Shown in pieces: positions 51,274 to 58,779 of a DNA stretch of 64,000 bases; within the stretch, counting starts at the first letter, position 1, and every line of letters starts with the position of its first letter. The translations under genes and the position numbers were made by a program. The notes under the pieces are model-generated. The model saw nothing but the letters and a program-made list of their open reading frames with translations, was not told the DNA's origin and searched no databases. Source of the DNA: Paenibacillus oleatilyticus (GTDB taxonomy: Bacteria > Bacillota > Bacilli > Paenibacillales > NBRC-103111); the NCBI RefSeq assembly GCF_018998565.1, contig NZ_JAHNZO010000014.1, positions 117,306-181,305 on the forward strand. Direction: 5' to 3'.

Positions 51274-51759
51274 ATGGAATCTATTTCTCCCGTGATTTTT
51301 ATGGTTGTCATCATCGCGCTCGTGCTCTGGCGAAGAATGCGCGCTGCGGCCAAGCCGGTGAAAGGCAACGGATACCGGCTGCTGCTGCCGCTGCTTTTTT
51401 TGGGCTTCGGCATACTCGGTCTGCTCAATCCGCAGCTTCATTTGACTGTGAAAGAAGTAACGCTGTCCCTGTTGTTTGGTCTTATTTTATCCGTTCCGAT
51501 GATTATGACGACGAATTACGAGTTGCGCGAAGACGGGCAGATTTATCCGAAAAAGAGCAAAGCGTTTATTTTTGCCTTGGTAGGGCTCATCATCATCCGG
51601 CTGGCGCTGCGCAGCTACTTGTCCGGGCTTGATCCGGCCGAGCTGGGGATGCTGTTCTACTTGATCGCGGTCGCCTATATCGTGCCTTGGCGTATCGTCA
51701 GCTTCGTGAAATACCGCAAGGTTATGGCGCAGCGGGGAAGTGCCTTATCGCCGCAGTGA
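51274..51759 (+). CDS. CcdC-like membrane protein
   Basis: 161 residues with four membrane helices: IFMVVIIALVLWRRM, LLPLLFLGFGILGLL, FIFALVGLIIIRLALR and GMLFYLIAVAYIVPW. The pattern YRLLLPLLFLGFGI, then MIMTTNYELREDGQIYPKKSKAF is typical of CcdC (DUF1453) proteins named from cytochrome c biogenesis; the actual role is uncertain. It is the first gene of a possible unit with the small ORF and yidC. Confidence 0.85.
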   Translation: MESISPVIFMVVIIALVLWRRMRAAAKPVKGNGYRLLLPLLFLGFGILGLLNPQLHLTVKEVTLSLLFGLILSVPMIMTTNYELREDGQIYPKKSKAFIFALVGLIIIRLALRSYLSGLDPAELGMLFYLIAVAYIVPWRIVSFVKYRKVMAQRGSALSPQ

Positions 51760-51825
51760 AACGAATTGCGGTCAATCCCGTAAAACGTTACGTATGCGAA
51801 TTCGCGACAAAGGAGGTGAACGGAT

Positions 51826-52089
51826 ATGGAGTGGTCTTTGGATCTGGCGCTGCTGCTGGCGCTCTGGCTGGCTTCGCTGTTCGTCGTGCCATGGTTCGGA
51901 TGGACGGGAAAGCAGTTGACCTTCGCCTTCGAGCCGGCCGTCGAGCTTGCCAAGCTCCCGCTCAAGCATCATGACCGGGCCAGAAAAAGTCCGCGTACCG
52001 TCTTCGTTCGCCGAAAATGCCCGCCGCGGTCCTCGGCGTTATCCGAAGAAGCAAGCGCTCCTTTCCGTTGGAATGAGATGGTCGGTTGA
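51826..52089 (+). CDS. Small membrane ORF upstream of yidC (possible arrest-peptide sensor)
   Basis: 87 residues behind AAAGGAGGTGA, so translation is very likely. One N-terminal membrane helix (LDLALLLALWLASLFVVPWFGW) is followed by a basic, proline-containing cytosolic tail (LPLKHHDRARKSPRTVF, then RRKCPPRSSAL). Hairpin repeats and then yidC lie directly downstream. B. subtilis mifM has the same genetic position and topology (single membrane helix, long tail, hairpin, yidC2), and stalls the ribosome when insertase activity is low. Sequence similarity to MifM is not evident, so the function is inferred from layout only. Confidence 0.65.
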   Translation: MEWSLDLALLLALWLASLFVVPWFGWTGKQLTFAFEPAVELAKLPLKHHDRARKSPRTVFVRRKCPPRSSALSEEASAPFRWNEMVG

Positions 52090-52105
52090 CCGAAAAATTT
52101 CACGG

Positions 52106-52240
52106 TTGACGATTGAGAGACGAACGAGTCTCGACGACTCGGCTCAATCGCAAGAAGTGTTGACGATTGCGTCTCGACGACTCGACTCAATCGCAAGAAG
52201 TATTGACGATCGAGCCTCAATGACTCGGCTCAATCGCAAC
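52106..52240 (+). repeat. Three imperfect tandem hairpin repeats in the yidC leader
   Basis: Three units start with TTGACGAT at 52106, 52160 and 52203 (54, 43 and about 38 bases). In unit 1 GATTGAG pairs with CTCAATC, with an inner GAGTC/GACTC stem; unit 3 pairs GAGCC with GGCTC. The last unit ends just before the ribosome site of yidC (GGAAGGAG at 52241). These are likely RNA structures controlling yidC translation or transcription. Confidence 0.75.
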
Positions 52241-52255
52241 GGAAGGAGCGCTCAC

Positions 52256-52939
52256 ATGTATACATGGTTTCAGCCTATTATTGATCTGTTAGCTTATGCG
52301 CTGTCCTGGACGTTCGACTGGACCCGCGACTGGGGGGCCGCGGTCATCGTGCTCACGCTGCTGGTTAAGGGCGCGCTGTACCGCTTCAATCTGCTGGCCG
52401 CCCGGCAGCAGATCCGTTCCGCCGCCGCCTCCCCCGAGCTTAGCAAGCTGCGGGAAACGTACGGAAACGACCCGGCCAAGCTGGTTCAAGAAACAACCAA
52501 AGTTTACGGCAAGTACGGGATCAATCCTTTAAGCTCGCCGCTGTCGGCGATCATTCAAATGCCGGTGCTTATGGCGATGTATGGCCTGTTCTTTACGCAC
52601 GGCAGTACGATGACGTCGATTTTGATCCCTTGGGTCGCGCACTTGGCCGAGGCCGATCCGTTCCACTTGATCCCGATCGCCACGGGTCTGCTGTCGTTCG
52701 CGGTAGGCATGATCCCGCTGGCCGACGCAGCCGCCGTCTCTATGAGCGGAAGCAAGCGGCTGCTGCTCGGGGCGGTCCTCCTGCTGATCCCGCTCGTCAT
52801 TACGTGGCGGGCGCCGGTGGCGCTGGGGCTGTACTGGCTGGCGGGCAGCGTCTTCAGCCTGCTGGAGCGGCTGTTTTACCGGACGAGCGCCGGCAAACGG
52901 CTGTTGCGACGCGGATTGCCGGAAGCGGCCACAACCTGA
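52256..52939 (+). CDS. yidC: Membrane protein insertase YidC (short form)
   Basis: 227 residues from ATG 52256 (AAGGAG eight bases before); the frame is open 300 bases upstream but as non-coding leader. Five membrane helices: the YidC core from WGAAVIVLTLLVKGALYRF through LSSPLSAIIQMPVLMAMYGLFF, with the C-terminal APVALGLYWLAGSVFSLLERLF. Unlike typical Firmicutes YidC it has no lipoprotein signal, and the groove arginine of helix 1 is replaced by lysine (LLVKG). A terminator follows. This is probably an accessory YidC2-type insertase. Confidence 0.9.
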   Translation: MYTWFQPIIDLLAYALSWTFDWTRDWGAAVIVLTLLVKGALYRFNLLAARQQIRSAAASPELSKLRETYGNDPAKLVQETTKVYGKYGINPLSSPLSAIIQMPVLMAMYGLFFTHGSTMTSILIPWVAHLAEADPFHLIPIATGLLSFAVGMIPLADAAAVSMSGSKRLLLGAVLLLIPLVITWRAPVALGLYWLAGSVFSLLERLFYRTSAGKRLLRRGLPEAATT

Positions 52940-52952
52940 TATGCACGATAGA

Positions 52953-52983
52953 AACGGAGTGCCCTCGCGGCCTCCGTTTTTTT
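52953..52983 (+). terminator. Rho-independent terminator
   Basis: AACGGAG pairs with CTCCGTT, followed by T run. Confidence 0.75.
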
Positions 52984-53104
52984 AATGATTTTAATAAACG
53001 GTTTAGAGGCCGTTTAGAGACGGGGGCTATACTGTAAACGACAACTTGAGGGGCTTCATTACAGACAATCAAAGCATACGTTTCAGGAAGGAGGATCAAG
53101 CGGC

Positions 53105-53242
53105 ATGGACGTATGACAGCAGCCGGACTTCGTCGTCCATAACGGGCAGTTGTGGGTGGGCATCGTGCTGCAAGTTCTGTCTCTTGTCGCGATGATTGTT
53201 CTGTCGGTTTGGAAGCCGCTGGGGCGGCGAAAACAAATGTGA
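53105..53242 (+). pseudogene. Small membrane protein gene with in-frame TGA at codon 4
   Basis: Behind AGGAAGGAGGATC, ATG-GAC-GTA is followed by TGA (53114-53116), and then by an open frame: QQPDFVVHNGQLWVGIVLQV, then LSLVAMIVLSVWKPLGRRKQM and a stop. The remaining part looks like a real 41-residue single-helix protein. The TGA could be a recent nonsense mutation (for example from TGG). Downstream starts (TTG 53147, GTG 53153) have no ribosome site. Confidence 0.45.
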
Positions 53243-53249
53243 CGCTGTG

Positions 53250-53278
53250 TTGTAGAACCTTCTGTATCCCTATATAAT
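53250..53278 (+). promoter_or_regulatory. SigA-type promoter of the GNAT gene
   Basis: TTGTAG, 17 bases, TATAAT, about 57 bases before the start. Confidence 0.65.
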
Positions 53279-53334
53279 GAAAGCTTAGACGCTTGTTTCA
53301 AGCAACAGCAAGCTATCAGGGGAGGGTGAAGCCT

Positions 53335-54009
53335 GTGCAATACCATCGAATAACCGATATCGGCGACCCGTATTTTCGCCAAATGCACGAGCTGATGCAG
53401 CGCGTGTTTCCGCCGGAGGAAGTATTGGAGTACGAACTGTGGGCGGAGCCGCTTCAAGATCCGGGCATCCGGGTGTTCGTCGCTGTCCTGGACGGCGAAG
53501 TCGTCGGCGCGACGGAATACCGTTATTATGAAGATTTACAGGTTGCGATGACCGATTTTACGATTATCGGACGGGACGGCCTTGGCATCGGACCGTTTCT
53601 GGCGCGTCGCCGGATGGCCGATCTGCGCTCGGTCGTAGCGGCATGCGGCGGGACATTCCTTGGCATGTTCGCCGAAATCTACAACCCGCAATTGGTGGGC
53701 AAGCTGGAATTCGGAGGCGTGAATGCGATGAATTCGTTCGTCCGCCGCGAGGTGTTGGCACACCTCGGCTACCGGAAGCTGGATACGGACTATGTGCACC
53801 CGTCCTGGCACAATGACGGGGAAGCGGTGCACGGGCTCGATCTTTGCTTCATGCCGATCGCGGACGAGGAGCAAGTCTTGGTTCCGGCCTCGTTGGTCTG
53901 GAGCTTTCTGGAGCGTTATTATGCGGTGCTCCCGCAAAAACCGGACGCATGGTACCGGATGGTCGAGAACCTCAAGCAGCGCGACAACATCGTTTTGCTA
54001 CCCATTTGA
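53335..54009 (+). CDS. GNAT-like acetyltransferase family protein
   Basis: 224 residues from GTG 53335 behind GGGGAGGGTGA. N-terminal half GNAT-like (MHELMQRVFPPEEVLEYELW, VFVAVLDGEVVGATEYRYYEDLQVAMTDFTIIGRDGLGIGPFL). The usual acetyl-CoA loop is modified. The C-terminal half is specific (YVHPSWHNDGEAVHGLDLCFMP). Substrate unknown. Confidence 0.75.
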   Translation: MQYHRITDIGDPYFRQMHELMQRVFPPEEVLEYELWAEPLQDPGIRVFVAVLDGEVVGATEYRYYEDLQVAMTDFTIIGRDGLGIGPFLARRRMADLRSVVAACGGTFLGMFAEIYNPQLVGKLEFGGVNAMNSFVRREVLAHLGYRKLDTDYVHPSWHNDGEAVHGLDLCFMPIADEEQVLVPASLVWSFLERYYAVLPQKPDAWYRMVENLKQRDNIVLLPI

Positions 54010-54037
54010 GTTTTAGGTCCGAAGCACGGCCTGCATG

Positions 54038-54059
54038 AAAAAGCGGAAGTCCGCTTTTT
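54038..54059 (+). terminator. Rho-independent terminator
   Basis: AAAAAGCGG-AAGT-CCGCTTTTT, perfect stem. Confidence 0.8.
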
Positions 54060-54239
54060 CGCGCAGGTCGTTTTTCCATTTTAAACCCATTTTTAAACCG
54101 GTTTTAAGCTGGGTCTGTTAGCATGGAATAACGGGAAAAAGCTTGCTTGTAGCGGTGCCGATTTCTATTGACTCCGGATAGCGATTTGCTTATGGTAAGC
54201 TTATATCGATTGGATTTGGAAGCTCCGAGGAGCCTGCGA

Positions 54240-56384
54240 ATGAGAAAACTAACGGTCTGGCTTTGCTTATTTATCGTCGTGCTATCCCTGTGTGCCGCAC
54301 CTTCCGCCCGGGCCCAGACTTCTGCCCCGGCTGCGGTCCGGGGCGTTCTTGATTTATCGAGTTGGCACTGGGAGCAGGACGGGCTTGTTGCGTTGAACGG
54401 GGAGTGGGAATGGTATTGGAGCCGTTTGCTGACACCGGCCGAGCTGGCTGCCGGTACGGGGGGCGATGCTCTGTCTTATACGAGGGTGCCGCAGGTGTGG
54501 CAGGGCCAAACCTACCAAGAGAGCAAGTTATCCGGGGATGGTTATGCAACGTACCGACTTGTCATCCGAACAGCCGATGCCGACACCGGCAAAGATGTTG
54601 CTCTCTATATGCCCAGCGTAGCTACCGCGTACAAGCTGTGGATCGACGGGAAAGAGGCGGCTGCGAGCGGAACGGTTGGGACAAACCGGGAGACGATGAC
54701 GCCGACGAACGTCCCGAAGCCCGTATTTTTTCACCTGGGCGGTGGCGAAACCGAGATCGTCATCCAGGTGTCGAATTTCGTGCAGCGAAAAGGCGGGCTC
54801 TGGGAGCCGATCCGCATGGGCAGCGCCGATGCCGTGGCGTTCCGCCGGGAGCTGTCCAACGCTTTTGAACTGTTGATCGTCGGCAGCTTGTTCACGATGG
54901 GCTTGTACCACCTTGGTCTGTTTGTGGCCCGCCGCAAAGACCGGGCCTCGCTTTATTTCGGATGTTTGTGTCTGGCGATCGGGGTTCGGACGGCCGTGAC
55001 CGGGCAAACGCTCGCCGTCCGCTTCGCTCCCGGACTTCCGTGGGAGTGGCAGACGCATCTCGAATATTTGTCCGTCAGTCTGGGCGTGCTCATGTTCGTT
55101 CTGTACGTCGCTGCACGTTATCCCGTGGAAATGCGTCCGGTCTTACGCCGCCCGATTGTCGCAATTCTTCTACTATACAGTTGCTTTATCGCCTTCACCC
55201 CCGCCCGGATTTACACGCACTCGATGCTTGCTTTTCAGCTTGCGATACTGGCGATTTTCGCTTATATCGGCTGCGTGTTTGTGCTGGCGTTCGTGCGGAA
55301 ACGGGAGGGCGCTTTTCTTAACCTGCTGGCGATGAGCGTCTTTTTCGTCACGGCGCTGAACGACACGCTGTTCTACAACCAGGTGCTGAGCACCGGCGAT
55401 TCCGTACAGTTCGGCATGATGTTCTACGTTTTGATGCAGGCGGTGGACCTGTCGCACCGGTTTTCCAAGTCGTTCGCCCACGTGGAGAAGCTATCCTCCG
55501 AGCTGCAGCGCTGGAACGAATCGCTCGAAGGCAAAGTGCGCGAGCGGACCGAGGCTTTGGAGATGACCAATGCGAGTCTCCACGAGGCGAATCGGGAGCT
55601 GGTCAAGATGGAGCAGTCCCGGCGGCATCTTCTCTCCAATATTTCCCACGAGCTGGGGACGCCTTTGACCTTGATTCAAGGCTATATCAAAGCCGTGCTG
55701 GACCGGGTGGACGAGCCGAACCGCGACCGCTACTTGCAGCTCAGCTATGATAAAACGCTCATTTTGAACCGCATCATCGGCGATTTGTTTGAGCTGTCCA
55801 AGTTCGAAGCGGGTAAAATCCGCTTTGACTGCCAGTTCGTGCATCCGGCGTCTTTTGTCCGCGCGCTGTACGAAAAATACGAATGGACCGTGAAGCAGGA
55901 CGGGTATACGTTCGAGTTCATCGACTTGACGGCCGGTCTGTCGGACGGTCAGGACGAAGAGGTGGCTTGGATCGATGTGGTGCGGATCGAACAGGTGTTT
56001 GTCAATCTTTTGTTTAATGCCCGTAAATTTACACCGGCGGACGGAACGATTCAAATCTCAGTCGACCGGATAAGGCATCCGGATAACGGCCAATCCGCCA
56101 TCCGGGTCTGCTTGCGGGACACGGGCTTCGGAATTGACGAGGAGGATTTGCCTTTTGTATTCGACCGGTTTTACCGGGGGAAAAATTCGCGCAAAAACCG
56201 CTCGGCGGGCACCGGGCTAGGACTTGCCATCTGTAAGGAGATCATAGAGCATCATGGGGGGACGATTGGCGTGAATAGCCGGGTGGGAAGCGGCAGCACC
56301 TTTTTCTTTACTCTTCCGTTATCGAGCGACCCTTTACACCCATTCGCGGAGGGGGTCTTTCGGGAGGAGGGGTCGAAGGGATGA
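54240..56384 (+). CDS. Sensor histidine kinase with 7TMR-DISM sensor region
   Basis: 714 residues from ATG 54240 (GAGGAG eight bases before). The signal peptide ends near ARA. The extracellular domain (about 30-205) is a jelly-roll-like DISM domain (LNGEWEWYWSRLLTP, YATYRLVI, YKLWIDGKE). Seven helices follow (about 215-405), then a coiled coil, HisKA with phospho-acceptor His470 (LLSNISHELGTPLTLIQGY), and a HATPase with N box (NLLFNARKFTP) and G boxes (DTGFGIDEEDLPFVFDRFYRG, GTGLGLAICKEIIEHHGG). DISM domains often sense carbohydrates. It overlaps its response regulator by four bases. Confidence 0.93.
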   Translation: MRKLTVWLCLFIVVLSLCAAPSARAQTSAPAAVRGVLDLSSWHWEQDGLVALNGEWEWYWSRLLTPAELAAGTGGDALSYTRVPQVWQGQTYQESKLSGDGYATYRLVIRTADADTGKDVALYMPSVATAYKLWIDGKEAAASGTVGTNRETMTPTNVPKPVFFHLGGGETEIVIQVSNFVQRKGGLWEPIRMGSADAVAFRRELSNAFELLIVGSLFTMGLYHLGLFVARRKDRASLYFGCLCLAIGVRTAVTGQTLAVRFAPGLPWEWQTHLEYLSVSLGVLMFVLYVAARYPVEMRPVLRRPIVAILLLYSCFIAFTPARIYTHSMLAFQLAILAIFAYIGCVFVLAFVRKREGAFLNLLAMSVFFVTALNDTLFYNQVLSTGDSVQFGMMFYVLMQAVDLSHRFSKSFAHVEKLSSELQRWNESLEGKVRERTEALEMTNASLHEANRELVKMEQSRRHLLSNISHELGTPLTLIQGYIKAVLDRVDEPNRDRYLQLSYDKTLILNRIIGDLFELSKFEAGKIRFDCQFVHPASFVRALYEKYEWTVKQDGYTFEFIDLTAGLSDGQDEEVAWIDVVRIEQVFVNLLFNARKFTPADGTIQISVDRIRHPDNGQSAIRVCLRDTGFGIDEEDLPFVFDRFYRGKNSRKNRSAGTGLGLAICKEIIEHHGGTIGVNSRVGSGSTFFFTLPLSSDPLHPFAEGVFREEGSKG

Positions 56385-57091
56385 CGGACGCAGCGAAAAT
56401 TTTAATCGTGGACGACGACGAGGAAATCCGGGGCTTGATTGCGCTCTATTTGCAAAATCACGGCTTTCGGGTGCTCATGGCGGAGGAAGGCGGCCAGATC
56501 TTGGAGCTGCTGCTCCGCGAGAAGCCCGATCTGATGATTCTGGACATCGTGCTGCCGGATACCGACGGCGTGCAGCTATGCCGGCACATCCGCGAGCATT
56601 CGGATATTCCGATTCTGTTCCTGAGTTGCAAACGGGAAGCGGACGATATTATTGCGGGCCTGGATACCGGTGGCGACGATTATATGACCAAGCCGTTCGA
56701 CCCGCTCGTGCTGGTCGCCCGGGTCAAGGCCAATCTCAGACGCCGGACGGCATCGCCGCAGCAGACGAAGGAAAAAGCCGCGCTTTTGCGGTTCGGCGAG
56801 GTGGAGGCCAATCTGCATAATTACGAGGTACGGGTTGGCGGAGAGCCGGTCGATTTGTTTGCCAAGGAGCGGCAGCTGTTGTTTTTTTTGCTGAAGCATC
56901 CGAATCAGGTGTTCAGTGCGGCACAGCTTCACGATCAGGTCTGGGGCTGGGACAGCTTCAGCGACGAGCGGACGGTGATGGTGCATATCAGCAATTTGCG
57001 CCGCAAGCTCGAACGTGATCCTTCCGCGCCCCGGCATATCCGTACGGTTCGGGGATTCGGCTATCAGTTTTTTTGGGATGGCAAGCTGTAA
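56381..57091 (+). CDS. OmpR-family response regulator
   Basis: 236 residues. The receiver domain has ILIVDDDEE, phosphorylated Asp55 in LMILDIVLPDTDG and Lys in MTKPFDP. The C-terminal winged helix is VFSAAQLHDQVWGWDSFSDERTVMVHISNLRRKLERDPSAPRHIRTVRGFGYQF. Translationally coupled to the kinase. Target genes unknown. Confidence 0.95.
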   Translation: MTDAAKILIVDDDEEIRGLIALYLQNHGFRVLMAEEGGQILELLLREKPDLMILDIVLPDTDGVQLCRHIREHSDIPILFLSCKREADDIIAGLDTGGDDYMTKPFDPLVLVARVKANLRRRTASPQQTKEKAALLRFGEVEANLHNYEVRVGGEPVDLFAKERQLLFFLLKHPNQVFSAAQLHDQVWGWDSFSDERTVMVHISNLRRKLERDPSAPRHIRTVRGFGYQFFWDGKL

Positions 57092-57149
57092 AAGGGAGTT
57101 TAGGAGAAAGAAGTGGCGATTGGCGTTCAGCGAGGCGGGGATGGTTACA

Positions 57150-57198
57150 AAACGAAACGAAGCGAGTTCATTCCGGGATCGGGGTGAACTCGCTTCGT
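57150..57198 (-). terminator. Terminator of the basic repeat-protein gene
   Basis: CGAAGCGAGTTCA pairs perfectly with TGAACTCGCTTCG; on the minus strand a T-rich run follows. Confidence 0.75.
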
Positions 57199-57208
57199 CT
57201 AAGAGCGA

Positions 57209-57985
57209 TCAATCTTCCTGCCGTGCCGCTTCCGCTTGCTCCAACTCGTCCAGCGCCTTCTCCAAGCCGTAGTTCAGCAGCAGCGTTTTGAAGCCTTTGC
57301 CGCGGTTTTCGGCGAGTGCATCCAGACGCAGCTTCAAATCTTTACGGATGAACACCCGGTCCTTATCGTGCGTCTCGCTGCGCTCCTTCTTCTTGAGGCG
57401 GGTTTCCAGCAGCTGCAGCACCGGAGCCGCATCCTCTGCGGTATCGGTCGCGGCAGATTTGACCTCGGCCGTGTCGGCGGACGAGGGAGACTCGGCAGCC
57501 GGCTCTGATGGCGCGGTAACCGTTAGCGCCTCTTCCTCCGCCTGCGGGGCCGCTTCGGGAGCTTCTTGCGGCTGCGGCTCTGCCGGTTGAATGCCAGCTG
57601 CGCCTTTGCGCCTGGAAGTGCGCGGCTTCGCCGCCGCGTCGGCGTCTGCGTCGCTGGTCGGGGCTGTCGCGCCCGCCGCGCTCTTGCGCTTGGAAGTGCG
57701 CGGCTTCGCTGTCGCGTCGGCGTCTGCGCCGCTGATCAGGGCTGTCGCGCCCGCCGCACTCTTGCGCCTGGAAGCACGCGGCTTCGCTGCCGTACCGCTC
57801 GTCTCCGTCGGCTGTGCGTCCGTCGTTGTGTTGGCGCTCCGCTTCCTCCGGGTGCCCGGCTGCTGCCGTTCGGCTGTGACGGTCTCAGCGGAGGCGGCTT
57901 CGGCCCCCTTCAACAGCTTTCCGTTCATGTCGGTCTTCTCCGCGGCATCCGTAAGGACGGGCGGCTCCTGTTTTCTTGGCGGCAT
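57209..57985 (-). CDS. Low-complexity basic/acidic protein with ribbon-helix-helix-like C-terminus
   Basis: 258 residues behind GAAGGAGGA. Residues about 60-140 contain three imperfect repeats of KPRTSRRKSAAGA type separated by acidic Asp/Ala linkers. These resemble AT-hook or histone-H1-like tails. An acidic Glu/Ala/Pro region follows. The C-terminal 55 residues (DKDRVFIRKDLKLRLDALAENRGKGFKTLLLNYGLEKALDELE) look like a ribbon-helix-helix or similar helical domain. A nucleic-acid-binding role is inferred. A small gene (58015-58209) lies just upstream on the same strand. Confidence 0.65.
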   Translation of the reverse strand: MPPRKQEPPVLTDAAEKTDMNGKLLKGAEAASAETVTAERQQPGTRRKRSANTTTDAQPTETSGTAAKPRASRRKSAAGATALISGADADATAKPRTSKRKSAAGATAPTSDADADAAAKPRTSRRKGAAGIQPAEPQPQEAPEAAPQAEEEALTVTAPSEPAAESPSSADTAEVKSAATDTAEDAAPVLQLLETRLKKKERSETHDKDRVFIRKDLKLRLDALAENRGKGFKTLLLNYGLEKALDELEQAEAARQED

Positions 57986-58014
57986 GGCAGAATCCTCCTT
58001 CGTTTAGTCTGGTC

Positions 58015-58209
58015 TTAGCCGTTTCGGCAGTCTCGTCGCAGCATTTTTCTACCGATCGTTCCATGGCTTTCCTCCATTGTACCATAGGGCCGCAGGCGGC
58101 AAAATATGTTTCGATGCTTCCGCGAGGAGGCTTGTTTCTTTCGTGCAGTCCAATCTTCTGCAACCAATCGCAATCGCGCCTGAAGCTCCTTGACTCTCTT
58201 TGGCAGCAT
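58015..58209 (-). CDS. Small basic protein, unknown
   Basis: 64 codons with a strong site (GGAAGGAG six bases before ATG). Lys/Arg-rich helical start (MLPKRVKELQARLRLVAEDWTARKK) and a basic tail. Not recognised. It would be co-transcribed with the repeat-protein gene 30 bases downstream. Translation is supported only by the ribosome site. Confidence 0.45.
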   Translation of the reverse strand: MLPKRVKELQARLRLVAEDWTARKKQASSRKHRNIFCRLRPYGTMEESHGTIGRKMLRRDCRNG

Positions 58210-58293
58210 GGGGATCTCCTTCCGGCTAGTTTCCCTTTCGCCGATTTTTCGGTATAGTGTTCAGTAGAAGAAACGAGAGCGAGGGGAAGGGGA

Positions 58294-58773
58294 ATGAATC
58301 GGCGGCCGCTGATATCCGTCATTATTCCAACCTATAATCGGCTGGATTTTTTGGCCGAGCTGATCGAATCTTTGTGGCGACAGACGTACCGTCACTTGCA
58401 GATTATTGTGGTCAACGATAATGGGGAACCGGTCGACGAGCTTAAGGAGCTGTATCCGGAGCTGGATTTGACCGTGGTCGATATGGAAAGCAATCTCAAG
58501 CACGTGCATGCGCGCAACCGCGGGCTGGAGCTGGTTCGGGGCGATTATATCATGCTGTGCGACGACGACGATTTGCTGCTGCCGTCCCATGTGGAGCGGA
58601 TGCTGCGCGAAATCGAAGATAGTGATCTGGTCTATTCGGATGTGGAAATTTTCGATTATACTGTGGACAAAGGGGTTCGCCGGGCGACGAAGCGGTTTAC
58701 ATTCGCCGGAGCTGCTCTGGAACGGAGAGCCGGTCGTATCGCGGCGGGCGAAACAAGCGGGAGGAGTAAGTAA
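58294..58773 (+). pseudogene. Truncated family-2 glycosyltransferase
   Basis: The first about 130 residues are a good GT-A core: LISVIIPTYNRLDFLAELIESLWRQ, VVNDNGEPVDE and GDYIMLCDDDDLLLPSHVERML (DXD-like metal site). After RRATKRFTFAG the family similarity stops, and the protein ends 20 residues later, lacking the acceptor half. It is probably a 3'-truncated gene; it runs directly into recQ (6-base gap). Confidence 0.6.
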
Positions 58774-58779
58774 GGAAGC

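Noticed and set aside
52106..52240. CRISPR-like array
   Set aside because: Units are uneven, imperfect and have no unique spacers; no cas genes in the window.
51947..52255. Upstream extension of the yidC frame
   Set aside because: Ser/Arg-rich, covers the hairpin repeats and overlaps the small membrane ORF; no ribosome site.
53114..53116. Selenocysteine codon
   Set aside because: No SECIS-like hairpin follows closely and the protein is not a redox enzyme; a nonsense mutation is simpler.
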